Of a stretch of 64,000 nt of DNA, positions 35,776 through 46,657 are shown in pieces. A program made the position numbers and the translations under genes. The stretch's first letter is position 1, and each line of letters starts with the position of its first letter. The notes below the pieces were generated by a model. That model did not search any database, had not been told where the DNA came from, and saw nothing but the letters and a program-made list of their open reading frames with translations. This DNA is from Moorella mulderi DSM 14980 (GTDB lineage: Bacteria; Bacillota; DSM-521; Neomoorellales; Neomoorellaceae): assembly GCF_001594015.1 (NCBI RefSeq), contig NZ_LTBC01000006.1, positions 62,001-126,000 of the forward strand, given 5' to 3'.

Positions 35776-37737
35776 CTATTCCCTGGTGACCAGCACCTGC
35801 TGCCTGGTTTCTGACCAGTGGACCTTGTACCCCAGGGCCTCGGCGACATAGCGGGCCGGGAGGAAAACCCGATCGTAACGGTTCAGGGGGGCTACATCCA
35901 GGGTTTCCCGGCGGCCGTCGCGTTCCATTTCCGCGCGGCCGGGATAAAACTTCAGGATATGGCCGGCGCTGCTCAAAGTCACCGTTTGGCTGGCGGGGTC
36001 CCAGCCAATCCCCGCCTCGGGAACACCCAGGGCCAGGGCCAGGTAGCGCAGGGGGACGTAGGTACGGCCGTTTTCCAGCAGAGGTGCGACATCCATCTCT
36101 TGCACCTGGCCGTTGCTGCTGTAACTTTTTTGCCCCAGGGTAAAGATGGCCACCGGCACGGCGCTTCCATAAATAGTAAAGGCGCGGCTCACTGCTTCCC
36201 GGCCCTGGCTGTCATAGGCCTTAACTATGAGGCTCCCTTCACCGGGCAGGCGATTGAAGTCAATGGTCAACTGGTAGGGCGGGCTGGTAGGGCTACCCAG
36301 AAGCTCGCCATTTAAGTAATATTCCACCCTGCTGATGAAGGGGTCGTAAAGCTTGACGGCGGCCCCTAGGGTGACTGCCCCCCGGATGGCCATGTGGTCC
36401 TCGAGTTCCCGGTAGGTTCCGGGTGCCTCCTGGCCGACCTGTTCCAGGTAGTGGGGGCCGGCGATGGCCTCCCGGTAGGCGGTCAAAACCTCCGGGTTGT
36501 CGTCCAGGCGGTAATCGCTCACCTTCGCCTGGGTGTAGAGGGGGTCGCTTTCGTTGAGATCAAAGTAGACCACAGCCTTGACCCGCGGGTAGAGGAGGGG
36601 CAGGGTGCGGTAGAATTTACGAATGTTGAAGGCGGCCCAGCGGCTGACATCGGCCCGGCCGGGGCTCAACACCGTGTGGGCAATGCCGAACTCGCCCACC
36701 ATCAGGGGCTTGCTGCCGGCGAAAATGCGGTACCAGTAGTCCAGGCGTTGCAGGGGATCAAGTCCAGCTCCCGGCTGGTCGGCGCGGCCGCTCAGGTAGT
36801 AGTCGCTGTAGAAGTTGACGCCCACCCAGTCGACATAGTCATCGCCTGGGTAATACTCCAGGGCCGCGGCTTTGACCCCCTCCGGCTGGACGATATCAAA
36901 GGGGTTCCAGACCATGGCCACGTTGGGGGCTTCCCGGCGCATTATGGTAGCCGCCCGGCGAAACCAGGAGACGTAGGCAGCGGGGTCGCCATGCCAGGCG
37001 TTGGTGCCCTCCATGTTCATTTCCGAGGCGAATCGGAGAAAAACAGGGATTTTAACGGCGGCGAGCTCCCGGGCGATGGCTGTCAGGTCCTCCTCCCGCA
37101 GGCCCCCCAGGCCGCCGTTGGGCTCCAGGGCCAAGACCAGGCCCGCGCCGGGCACCTGCCGGGCTTTCTCCATCGCATCCCGGGGTAAAACAAAGTTGCC
37201 CGGCCCGTAGATGTGGCCGTAGCCTAAATAGAGGGCGTGCTGGCGACCGTAAAGGTCTTTGACCCGGTTGTAGTCGTTCCCGGCAGGCCCCCGCTCTTCG
37301 TAAAGGCCCAGGTAGACACCGGCAGCCGGCTCAAATTTAGCCAGGGTTATCCGCCCAGGGTCCGGCACCGGGATAAAGAGGCGCAGCACCGATTTCAGGC
37401 TTTCGCCCCGGGCCGTATCCTCCCAGGCCCAGTCAGGTTTCCCCGCCTGCTGAAAGAGGGCGACCTCCTTCACGTAGGCGGCCCCGGCCTCGCCCAGTTT
37501 CCCCTGGCGGTCGCAGAGGCGGAAGATCTTCTGCCAGGCCAGACCGGCGTTGAGCAGGTCGCCGCTGGCCTCAAAAGCAGCGGCGGCGTTGCGGTAGAGG
37601 CTTTCGGCCGTGGCCGGGTCACCGGCCTCCAGTTCCCCGGCGCGCTGGTAGTCCTGCCAGGGGTCGGCCCAGGCGGCTGCTGGCGGGATCAGCAACAAGA
37701 ATAAAAGGATGACAACTATACGCAGCGATACCTTCAT
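35776..37737 (-). CDS. Exported GH26-like glycoside hydrolase with copper-amine-oxidase-type C-terminal domain
   Basis: A 653-residue secreted protein. A signal peptide (VVILLFLLLIPPAAAWA) is followed by a tetratricopeptide-like region (EAGDPATAESLYRNAAAAFEASGDLLNAG). The catalytic barrel resembles GH26: FLRFASEMNMEGTNAWHG holds the putative acid/base Glu and LMVGEFGIAH the putative nucleophile Glu. A beta-sandwich with bacterial Ig character follows (ISRVEYYLNGELLGSPTSPPYQ). The end is a copper amine oxidase N1 domain (VAPLLENGRTYVPLRYLALALG and a second VAPLNRYDRVFLPARYVAEALGY), a common cell-wall-associated module in Clostridia. It probably acts on mannan or another envelope or environmental polysaccharide. 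Confidence 0.8.
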   Translation of the reverse strand: MKVSLRIVVILLFLLLIPPAAAWADPWQDYQRAGELEAGDPATAESLYRNAAAAFEASGDLLNAGLAWQKIFRLCDRQGKLGEAGAAYVKEVALFQQAGKPDWAWEDTARGESLKSVLRLFIPVPDPGRITLAKFEPAAGVYLGLYEERGPAGNDYNRVKDLYGRQHALYLGYGHIYGPGNFVLPRDAMEKARQVPGAGLVLALEPNGGLGGLREEDLTAIARELAAVKIPVFLRFASEMNMEGTNAWHGDPAAYVSWFRRAATIMRREAPNVAMVWNPFDIVQPEGVKAAALEYYPGDDYVDWVGVNFYSDYYLSGRADQPGAGLDPLQRLDYWYRIFAGSKPLMVGEFGIAHTVLSPGRADVSRWAAFNIRKFYRTLPLLYPRVKAVVYFDLNESDPLYTQAKVSDYRLDDNPEVLTAYREAIAGPHYLEQVGQEAPGTYRELEDHMAIRGAVTLGAAVKLYDPFISRVEYYLNGELLGSPTSPPYQLTIDFNRLPGEGSLIVKAYDSQGREAVSRAFTIYGSAVPVAIFTLGQKSYSSNGQVQEMDVAPLLENGRTYVPLRYLALALGVPEAGIGWDPASQTVTLSSAGHILKFYPGRAEMERDGRRETLDVAPLNRYDRVFLPARYVAEALGYKVHWSETRQQVLVTRE

Positions 37738-38173
37738 GCCTGACCATCACCTGCTCTTTTTTTGTGGTAATTCGTTCCTAATTTTAACACAGGAGCAGGG
37801 AGCAGGAAAGGTAACTATGGTGATCCGGTTATATCCCACTAATTAAGTGGCAGGCCTTCTACTTGAAGTGCCGGCGTTATGGCAGCCGAAGTTTACCCTC
37901 TATGTCGCAGGTTACAAGGGGAAGCTCCTCCCCTAAGAGAAGCCTCCCCTTTTGCTTACTTCTCTACCAACTGGCGCATTTCTTCATAGCCCTGCTTCTC
38001 CAGCTCCGCCGCGCTCTTGAACTGGTCCCACTGTTCCTTTATGAAGTCGTAGGTAGAACTCCAATTATTGAGCGGGCACGTGATTACATTGTATTTGGCC
38101 GGTTCAACTTATATACATGTATGCCCACCTGTCTTTCTGCCGGCACTGTGTTTGACGCCCAATAATTTAAGCG
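37738..38173. other. Gene-free gap with a decayed coding fragment
   Basis: No intact gene. The minus strand at 37956-38105 holds a short protein-like frame (separate entry). An overlapping plus-strand frame at 37863-38165 has unconvincing composition and no ribosome site. Confidence 0.5.
37956..38105 (-). pseudogene. 3' fragment of an unidentified gene
   Basis: Read on the minus strand, about 50 codons run from just after a stop to TAA at 37958-37956. They give a natural-looking, soluble sequence (VITCPLNNWSSTYDFIKEQW, then FKSAAELEKQGYEEMRQLVEK). There is no start codon or ribosome site. It looks like the C-terminus of a deleted gene; I cannot name the family. Confidence 0.4.
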
Positions 38174-39919
38174 TTACTTGTTTTCCGGCTGTACTGTTTT
38201 CCCGGTAAAGGCATCCACATAATAAAAGTCGGGCCCGGGAGCCGGGATATAGACGAGGTAGGGGGAGGGGGCTTTCTGGTCAAAATACTCGGGCCAGATG
38301 TAAACCAGCTTCAGGGGATGCTGTTTTAAAAACTCGGCTTTGGCCGTTTCGGCCGGCACCACGTTCCGGTTGTCAGGCAGGGGAACGGGCGCACCACTTA
38401 TGCCGTTGTGAAAGCCAACGATCTTCCCGCTCAGGGCGTCTACCCGTACAGAGAAGGCACGGTCCATAACCGGCACGCCCTGGTGGACCTGGTTAAAGGT
38501 AAACGAGATTACCGGTAGGGGGCGTTCCTGATCTTTCAGCTTGCTCTTGTCTACCCAGGCGGGAATCCTTTCTTCTACCTCCGGGTACACCTGCATTTCC
38601 AGCTCTGCCGGCCCTGCTGGCAGGTATTTTTGCAGGAATTGCACCGCCGTGTTCTGGGCGGCTTCCCGGGAAACAGTAGCTTTCTGGCCGCGTCCGGATT
38701 CGTCCTGGAGGTTATAGCTTATAACCTCTCCGGTGCTGGCATTGGTGATCAGGTGCACATAGCGCGCCTGGCGCAACACTGGTTTGCCGTCCGCCCCTTT
38801 TTGAGGTATGGTGCTCCAGGTATAACTTTTCTGTTTGATCTCCCGATCATTAAAAGATTCCACATCGCTGGCTCCGTGAAACTGCATGCCCGTCAGGTCA
38901 AGGCCAAATGTTTCTGTCAGCAGCTTGGCGGCTTCTTCCGGCGTCCTGGCGATCAATTGTCGGCCCTCGCCCTGCAGGGTGATGCGCTGGGATTTGGGAA
39001 GGGAGGGCAGGAATTCGGCCAGGGGTTTCCCCGTCAGGGCATCGATGGGGGCCAGGGATGCAGGCGCATAAACCAGTGCCGGCCCGGTTTCGCCCTTTTC
39101 CGGTTTAAACACACCATAAAAAGGTTGATGTTCAAGATAAAAAAGTTTCATTTCCAGCATCCCGGCAAAGGCCTTTTCCGCTTCTTCCCGGGTTACGGCC
39201 CTGGAAGGATCGGGGAATTTGGCCTGATCAATTCCTTCTTCCCTTTGCCGGTAGAAGTTGATGATGTGGCCGAAAACGTCCACCCCCACCCTAAAGCCGC
39301 TGTTGTTCATAAGGGGAACTCCATTGACCAGCCGGTAGTAGGGTACGTTGGCTTCGGCCCAGTAGATTTTATTGCCTTTTTCATCAGCGCTGCCTCCACC
39401 GCCAAAGCCCATATCGTCACCCTGTACATAGTCCTTTATTTTGTCCCCCAGGATCTGCCGGGCAAAGGCCGCCGCCTTTTCCCTGGCCAGGGCGGGGGAG
39501 GGAACCTTTTCCGAGGCCCAGGCCGGGTTCTGGAAGTTGTAACTGAGCAGTTCTCCCGTGGCGGTGTCAAAGGTGAGGTAAGCGTAGGCGCCCTGGATAC
39601 CCCCGTCCGTGCCCGGGGTACGGTTACCCAGCATTACGAACCAGGCTTTGCCACCTTCGTCCGCTACATCCTGCACGGACAGTTCTTTCAGTTCCGGTAC
39701 AGCATGGTAAACCTTTTCCAGGGCCTGTTTCTGGGCTGCGGTGAGCACCAATTTTTGTGCTTCCGTTATCCCCTGTGGCGCTACCGTCCGTACTCCGCCA
39801 CCGACGCCCGTTGCTTGAACAACGGACGCCGGTTTTTCCGCCGCCCAAACCGGGGAAGCCAGCAGCATGCCGGCGGCCAGCACAGCGGCGGCCATACCCT
39901 GCACTTTTTTCACCTGCAT
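38174..39919 (-). CDS. Exported YcdB/YcdC repeat-containing protein
   Basis: A 581-residue secreted protein with a signal peptide ending near PVWAAEKP. It contains YcdB/YcdC repeats related to PepSY domains: paired motifs such as YAYLTFDTATGELLSYNFQNPAWASEKVPSPALAREKAAAFARQIL and YVHLITNASTGEVISYNLQDES... VSREAAQNTAVQFLQKYLP, each with the Asp/Asn-x-x-(S/T)Gly-x-(I/L) turn. A role in regulating extracellular proteases or envelope processes has been proposed for PepSY proteins; the specific role here is unknown. It lies 98 bases downstream of the ABC permease on the same strand. Confidence 0.8.
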   Translation of the reverse strand: MQVKKVQGMAAAVLAAGMLLASPVWAAEKPASVVQATGVGGGVRTVAPQGITEAQKLVLTAAQKQALEKVYHAVPELKELSVQDVADEGGKAWFVMLGNRTPGTDGGIQGAYAYLTFDTATGELLSYNFQNPAWASEKVPSPALAREKAAAFARQILGDKIKDYVQGDDMGFGGGGSADEKGNKIYWAEANVPYYRLVNGVPLMNNSGFRVGVDVFGHIINFYRQREEGIDQAKFPDPSRAVTREEAEKAFAGMLEMKLFYLEHQPFYGVFKPEKGETGPALVYAPASLAPIDALTGKPLAEFLPSLPKSQRITLQGEGRQLIARTPEEAAKLLTETFGLDLTGMQFHGASDVESFNDREIKQKSYTWSTIPQKGADGKPVLRQARYVHLITNASTGEVISYNLQDESGRGQKATVSREAAQNTAVQFLQKYLPAGPAELEMQVYPEVEERIPAWVDKSKLKDQERPLPVISFTFNQVHQGVPVMDRAFSVRVDALSGKIVGFHNGISGAPVPLPDNRNVVPAETAKAEFLKQHPLKLVYIWPEYFDQKAPSPYLVYIPAPGPDFYYVDAFTGKTVQPENK

Positions 39920-40031
39920 CTCCTCCTTTAAAGGATAAAATTTTGGGTTCAGTTATATGGACTGTTTGGAACGGGGAATGTAACGCGTAAATTACATTGA
40001 TCCGGCCAGATTTTTCTTTGGCCGCTGATGC

Positions 40032-40884
40032 TTAAACATCCATGGTGATTCGCCTCCTTTTCCCCCCGGGCAAAAGCAGGCGGGCGCTCCAGTGCAACAG
40101 CAGGACGCCGGCGGCCAGGGAGACCAGGGTGTAAACGGCCCAGCCGGGCAGGCCGAAATTTACCCCCGTGGGAATCCCATTTTCTCCCAGGATCTGCATT
40201 AAAACAAAAACGGGGTTGATGTCCTGTAAAAATTCCACCACCCAGGCCAGAAAGGCCGGGTGCCAGGTTTCCGGGCTTATACCTCCCCGGGCCTGCAGCC
40301 GGTTCATTTCATGCAGAAACACCGCCAGAAAACCGGTGCCCGCCGCCAGGGCGAAGGCCAGGCCGTAGGTCGTGACGGTACTTACGCCCGTTCTTTTAAA
40401 GAAAGAAGAGCAGGCCACGCCTATGCAGCCAAAGAGAAAGATGGTCACCAGGTAGAAGCCGAAAACCCCCAGCACCTGTGCCGGGGCGATGCCGCCGTAC
40501 ATAAAAACGATGCTGTATAGGGGCAGGGTGGCCACCACCAGCAGCACCACAAAGGCGCAGGCAGAAACCAGCTTGCTCCAGATGATCTGCCGGGGGGTGA
40601 GCCGGGTGGTCAGCAGTACATTCAAGGTCTGCCGCTCCCGTTCCCCGCTGATGACGCCGGCGGTGAGGCCCGGCACCACGAAGCCTAGCAGGACCAGTTG
40701 GGTGACGCTGAGCATGATGAACAGGCTGCGGCTGCGGTCGGGTTGGAAAATGCCCGGGGAGCCCCGCCAGCTCAGGTACATGAACCCCAGGACGAAGGCG
40801 CCGATGACCAGCAGGTAAAGGGCCAGCAGCCACGCCGTTTTCCCGGTGCGGAACCGCTGGCGCAGCTCTTTGAGCAAAACCGGG

Positions 40885-40898
<14 letters not shown>
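40032..40898 (-). CDS. ABC transporter permease (ABC-2 type)
   Basis: About 288 residues with six hydrophobic helices. The opening is INPVLLKELRQRFRTGKTAWLLALYLLVIGAFVLGFMYL, a typical ABC-2 N-terminus. The segment GVISGERERQTLNVLLTTRLTPRQIIWSKLVSA is the family signature for NatB/YhaP-like permeases. ATG 40898 lies behind GAGGGG and overlaps the ATPase gene by 14 bases; a longer frame up to 41075 is only the shadow of the ATPase gene. It works with the ATPase at 40885-41826. Confidence 0.92.
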
Positions 40899-41825
<927 letters not shown>

Positions 41826-41826
<1 letters not shown>

Positions 41827-44144
41827 CAGGAAACCACCCCTTCCACCGCCAGGCCGGGCCATGCCGGGTAAGGCCCCCGGGATTCTCCCGTCACTTTGAG
41901 CCAGACCTGGTTATGGGATAGATACCGGGACAAATCCGCCGATCCGATCCTTTTGCCGCCGTCGGGCAGTTGTTCCCACCGCCCCTCCCGGTGGTTGTAT
42001 ATTTCCACCGGCAGGTTGAACTGCCCTTTAGCATATTGAATATCCAGGGCTGCGATCTGAAAATTCCTGCTGATCCCCGCGTCGTCTAGATCATAAACCA
42101 GGTGGACCTTTTGATCGTCAATTGCAATGTTTTCGGGTGAAGGGCTCCGGCCAGGCATAAGGAATTCACCGGTGCGCGGTTTGATCAACCCTGCCGGAAG
42201 ATAAAACCGGCCAGCCGCATCCAGCGGGATGGTCTGTTTCACCAGCACCAGGCCGTAGTCCGCACGCCGGCCGCTTTTTCCCGCCACCGCAAAAATACCC
42301 GGCGACCCGTCGTGCCAGCCGATAAACTGTATACCAGCCGGACGCCCGGAATCACCGTAAATGATTTCATTCAACATCATCCGTTCCCGGAAATAAGGAT
42401 CCCCCGGCCGGCCCGGCTTGCCCACGCCCAGCGCGGCCAGTAGCATTTCCGGGTCGGCGGGCGGATTAACCCCTTCCAGTTTTTCCTCGATATGTGCCGT
42501 ATCCCCCGCCGGCAGGTTGCCTGCCGGGATCACCCGGCTACCCAGGATCAGCTTGCAGTCCCGCAGGTCCAGGCCGGTCCTGTTCACCAGATCCCCTTTG
42601 ATGCTGTTCCCCTCCAGGTAGAGCCGTCCTGCGATGCTTCCCAGGTCCCGCCGCAGCCCCAGGGCGTAAACCTGCCGCAGGGAATTGTACTGAACGTTAC
42701 CGAAGTTGACCGTGGTGGTATCTTTATTCTGCTGTACCAGGACCGCTGTCCGGTTGGTGCCGCCCGAGCTAGGACCGGCCAGCATGCCCGGGGCGGCCTG
42801 GACGGTGAGATCCCCGCCCCGGGTGGTTACCACGGAAGCCCCCGCCCGCACCTCGGCCATTTCCGGTGAAAGAATTTCCACCGCGGCCAGGGTCTGGGTC
42901 AGGTAACCCTGGATGCGGCCGGCGGGGGCCAGCAGGTAAAAACAGCCGGCGGCCACCAGCGCCCCCGCCGGCACCAGCGCCCAGGCCCAGTCCCGGCGGT
43001 CGGCCCGGTGCAGGAGGAAGTAAAGCAGCGGCCCCACGGCGGTTGCGTATACCAGCCACAACAGGGCCAGCACCGGCACCGGCGGCCCCGCCAGCCGGGG
43101 TATATAGGCGCTGGCAGCCACCAGGGAGGCCACCGCCGGGTCCCCGGTCGGGTAAGGGCCCTGCGGAAGGAGGACCTTTATACCCGGTCCCGGGATGGTG
43201 CTGTTCAGCAGGGCGGACCACACATCCCGGGCTTCGCCGCCCAGGTCCCCCGGAGCAGCGCCGCAGTAAAGCACTTCCCCCCGGCCCAGGGGCCGCCGGG
43301 CCAGCACCGGGACGCCGTTTTCCACGGCCAGGGCCTTGCCGGCCACCAGCCGGCCGGCAGCCACCTGCAGGGGCCCGCCGGAGCGCAGGCCCTCCAGCTT
43401 GCCGGCCACCACCTGCCTGCCGCTGACCTGCACCGGGCTGACATCGGCAAAACTACCCCCTTCACCGGCTCCCGCGCCGCCCAGCAGTACCAGCGAGCCG
43501 CCCAGATACACCCATTCCTTCAGGGCTTTGACCTGTTCCTGGCTTAAACGGGACACGCCGGCAGGTCCGATCATGATAATGTCCGCCGCGCTTAGGAGCA
43601 GGCTGTCCCCGGGCAGTTCGCCGGGGGAGAGGTATTTCAATGTGGCCAGGGAGCCGGCTCCCCGGGAAAGCCAGTCCTGCAGGCCGCCCCCGGTCACATC
43701 TTCACCCAGGGCCAGGATCACCATACGGCCGTCGTCCACCGCCACCCCTTCCACCCGGGATTCGGCCAGTACCTGCCCGCCGGAAACCAGCCGCACCACC
43801 GGCTTCACGGAGGCCAGTTCCCCCGGGATCACCAGGCGATACTGCCCGCTGGCACCCGCCGGCACGTCCACATCTGTGGCCACCCGGGCCAGATCGGGAC
43901 GGCGCCTTTCCGGCCGTTCCTCGTCCTGCTCCACCGTAATGGTTCCCGCAAATCCCGGCCCGGGGTTGTCCACGGTTATTACCAGTTCCAGGTGCAGGTT
44001 TACCTTATACAGGCCGCCCAGGCCGGGGCGCACCTTCATTTCCACCGGGGCCGCGGCAAGGGAAGGCAGCGCCCCCGCCAGCAGGGCCGTGGCCAGGACG
44101 GCCAGAATAAAGACGTTGCTGAAAAACCGCATTTTCCCTCTCAC
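41826..44144 (-). CDS. Large membrane protein with GATase-like ectodomain
   Basis: A 772-residue protein. A signal peptide/anchor lies at about 8-30 (VFILAVLATALLAGALPSLAA), then beta-rich ectodomain with Ig-like stretches. A flavodoxin/GATase-like segment follows (DIIMIGPAGVSRLSQEQVKALKEWVYLGGSLVLLGG). At about 350-410 there are two to three membrane helices ([40 protein letters not shown]), with a further beta-rich domain after them. This architecture is seen in auxiliary proteins of ABC-2 exporters. GTG 44144 overlaps the preceding stop by 4 bases; an ATG at 44132 is an alternative. Confidence 0.75.
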
Positions 44145-45622
44145 TGCTTTTCACCCCGCCCGGTTGTTTTTTCCCGCAGTTCCACCTGCACCAGCGCCAC
44201 TGTTCCTCCATCCCGGCGGGCCACCAGCAGGGTTTTGCCGTCGGGGCTGAAGTGCATGCTTTGATAATTGTTCAACTGGTCCAGGAGGAGCGTCCTTGGT
44301 TCCCGCACCCCTTCCATTTCCAGCTGCCGCAGCCAGTTCAATTCGGTTACCCCCGGTGTGGTATCCGGGGCCAGGAGCAGCCGGTCGGTGGACAGGGTCT
44401 GGTTTTCTTTCTGTTTGGGGAGCCTTTCCCCCAGGAGTTCCGGGTTGATGGTCCTGATTTCCTCCTGGCGCTGGCGCACAGTGAACAGAGGCGAGCCGTC
44501 CCGGCTGTAGGTCAGCACCCGTTCGGTGGTTTTCGCCCGGATAAAGGCCAGGTACCCCCGGGGACTCCAGGCAGGCTGCCGCCCTCCGGTCAGCCGGCGG
44601 GCATCCCCGCCGCCGGGAGTAACCAACCACAGTTCCGGTTCACCGGCAGGACCGGCCCGCTCCACCGCCAGCCGGGACCCGTCGGGAGACCAGGCCGGAT
44701 TCCTGCCGGGGCCCAGGGATACCGGCTCCTTACCGCCGGTCAAGAGGAAGATCTCTTCTTTCCCGCCGGGTTCCTCCATGGAATAGGCCAGGGTTTTGCC
44801 GTCGGGCGACCAGGCCAGGCCGGCCGGGTTTTTCCCCTTATCTACCTTTAAAAGTACGGCGGCACCGGCCAGGGCCCTTTCCACCTGCGGGGCGGCCTCC
44901 GGCGCCAGGGGAACCGCTGGCATGGCCGCCCTGATAATCTCCGCCTCCCCGGTTTCATACCGCCGCACCAGCGCCAGCTGATCGCCGGAGGGGGTGAGGG
45001 CGGGCCAGGCATAGGACTGGCCCCCGGGGGGCTTTACTATGCCGGTCTGGTTGCCGTACTGGTCCAGCAGTAACAGGGCACCGCCCCTGACGGCCAGAAA
45101 GCCCCGCCCCCGGGGTGCGCAGGCAAATTCCAGGGGGCTGTCCTCCAGCCAGAAACGGCTGATTTCACTGGTGGTTCCTGCCTCCAGGGTTTTGGGTGCC
45201 AGGGCGGACCACCACAGCCAGTACCCGGCTGCCAGGAGCAGTACCGCCGGGAACAGCCAGAAATATTTCGGCCACCGGCCCTTTCCGGCGGGTTGGGCCG
45301 GAGATGGCGGCGTCCCTTCCCCGGCGGAGGTGGCCCCGGGCTGCGGTGCTCCCTCCGAGGTGGAGGCGGCTCCAGGCCGTTGTGTCCCGCCGGCCCCTTC
45401 CGCCGCCTGCATCTGAAGCAGCCGCGCCCGCAACTCTTCCCGCAGCCGCGTGTTCACCGGCACGGTTTGGCGCACCCTGCGCATGTGGATTAAAAGTTCG
45501 CCCAGGGAGCTTTCATCAGGGATCAGGTCCGTTTCCTCCCGGCCCGTTCCTTTATGGCGCCGGGGGTCCAGCGGGGTAACCTTGTCCGGATTATTGCCGT
45601 TATGCGTTCTATTGCCGCCCAA
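44141..45622 (-). CDS. Membrane-anchored TolB/WD40-like propeller, probable anti-sigma factor
   Basis: A 493-residue protein. The cytoplasmic N-terminus (about 1-125) includes LGELLIHMRRVRQTVPVNTRLREELRARLLQMQ and a Pro/Gly/Ser linker. One membrane helix follows (YFWLFPAVLLLAAGYWLWW). The rest is a TolB/PD40 beta-propeller outside, with repeated WSPDGKTLAYSM, WSPDGSRLAVERAG, WSPRGYLAFIRA and FSPDGKTLLVARRDGG blades. It overlaps the sigma factor gene by 14 bases. Position and topology fit an anti-sigma factor that senses an external signal through the propeller. There is no obvious zinc-binding ZAS motif, so this is inference. Confidence 0.75.
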   Translation of the reverse strand: MGGNRTHNGNNPDKVTPLDPRRHKGTGREETDLIPDESSLGELLIHMRRVRQTVPVNTRLREELRARLLQMQAAEGAGGTQRPGAASTSEGAPQPGATSAGEGTPPSPAQPAGKGRWPKYFWLFPAVLLLAAGYWLWWSALAPKTLEAGTTSEISRFWLEDSPLEFACAPRGRGFLAVRGGALLLLDQYGNQTGIVKPPGGQSYAWPALTPSGDQLALVRRYETGEAEIIRAAMPAVPLAPEAAPQVERALAGAAVLLKVDKGKNPAGLAWSPDGKTLAYSMEEPGGKEEIFLLTGGKEPVSLGPGRNPAWSPDGSRLAVERAGPAGEPELWLVTPGGGDARRLTGGRQPAWSPRGYLAFIRAKTTERVLTYSRDGSPLFTVRQRQEEIRTINPELLGERLPKQKENQTLSTDRLLLAPDTTPGVTELNWLRQLEMEGVREPRTLLLDQLNNYQSMHFSPDGKTLLVARRDGGTVALVQVELREKTTGRGEKQ

Positions 45623-46160
45623 TCCCCTCTACCTCCTCCCTGTCTTTTGCATAATTGGCCCGCAGCGCCTTCAGCGCCCGGTGATGAATCATCCGCACCG
45701 CCGCGGTGCTTTTCCCCAGCACCTGGGCAATCTGGCTGAACTTTAGCTCCCCGGCGTACCTTAAGGAAACCACGTCCCTTTGTTCCGGTGACAACCGCCG
45801 CAGCATGTCTTTGAGCTGTCGCACCTCTTCGGAACGCAAAAGCTCCTCCTCGGGACCGGACGGCGCCGCCTCCAGATAAGACATTTCCTCTTCCGTAAAT
45901 ACCCTTTCCCGGCGCCCCCGCAGGTAGTCCACATAGGCGTTGTGGGCGATGCGAAAGAGCCAAACCGCAACGGGAGCATCGCCCCGGTATTTAGGAAAGT
46001 TTTCCATAGCCTTCAAAAAGACCGCCGCGGTAAGGTCGTCGGCGTCCCAGGGATTATCCATGCGGTAGCGTAAATAGCGATTTACGGCGTCAAAGTACCG
46101 GTCGTATAGCTCCGCGAAGGAAGCCCGGGTGCCCCGTTCATTTTCATCTCTTTTGTGCAA
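45609..46160 (-). CDS. ECF-family RNA polymerase sigma factor
   Basis: About 183 residues. Region 2 is FAELYDRYFDAVNRYLRYRMDNPWDADDLTAAVFLKAMENFPKYRG and continues VAVWLFRIAHNAYVDYLRGRR. Region 4 is LRRLSPEQRDVVSLRYAGELKFSQIAQVLGKSTAAVRMIHHRALKAL. The likely start is TTG 46160, with GGGGGAG about 10 bases upstream; the frame stays open to 46433 but that extension is not sigma-like. It heads a five-gene operon with the propeller protein, large membrane protein and ABC transporter. Confidence 0.9.
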   Translation of the reverse strand: MHKRDENERGTRASFAELYDRYFDAVNRYLRYRMDNPWDADDLTAAVFLKAMENFPKYRGDAPVAVWLFRIAHNAYVDYLRGRRERVFTEEEMSYLEAAPSGPEEELLRSEEVRQLKDMLRRLSPEQRDVVSLRYAGELKFSQIAQVLGKSTAAVRMIHHRALKALRANYAKDREEVEGIGRQ

Positions 46161-46657
46161 TAGATAAGCACTCCCCCGGGATTTTCCGCGCAACCCCAGC
46201 CCGTTCCGGACCGGAAAAAGAGGGTTGGCGGAAGTTCCCTCTACTTTCTTTATCCAGGTGCCTGCAGCACACATTCCCCATTGCCTTTCCCTAACTAGTA
46301 GACGAACAAACCATGGAAAAAGTAACAGCAAAGGGAATGGTAGACAAAAAAATGTGTGGTAAAATAAGGGATATTCTGTAAGGGTTCCCTGCGTGCAAGC
46401 GAAAAATTCTCGTGGCCCGGAAAAAGTTGACATCCAACTCTCTCAATAAGGTCCCAAAATTTCCGCAAATCTCTTTAATTCAGCTTTTTTATTTTTCAAC
46501 GAGGATGGTGATTGATAATAATACCTATATGCGTCTATATCTGGGAATGTACTGTGTGTAGTTACCCTCGGGCTCCAACCTCTCCTGAAGCAGAGTTCCG
46601 GCAGCTTCTTGAACCCCTACTCATATCTGTTCTCTTACTTATAGACGAAAGGAACCA
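46161..46657. other. Intergenic region upstream of the sigma operon
   Basis: No supportable gene. On the minus strand GGAACC (46388-46383) resembles an ECF -35 box about 220 bases from the predicted start, and TTGCAC with a weak -10 overlaps it. An autoregulated promoter is possible but unproven. The left half could alternatively be an N-terminal extension of the sigma factor. Confidence 0.4.

Noticed and set aside
37863-38165. 100-codon plus-strand open frame
   Set aside because: No ribosome site, odd Leu/Arg/Cys composition; the opposite strand has a more protein-like fragment.
38630-39931. 433-codon plus-strand open frame
   Set aside because: It is fully antisense to the YcdB/YcdC-repeat gene, with no ribosome site and no recognisable motif; long antisense frames are common in GC-rich DNA.
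46161-46433. N-terminal extension of the sigma factor
   Set aside because: The extra residues are not sigma-like and contain a hydrophobic stretch; a TTG with a good ribosome site lies at 46160.
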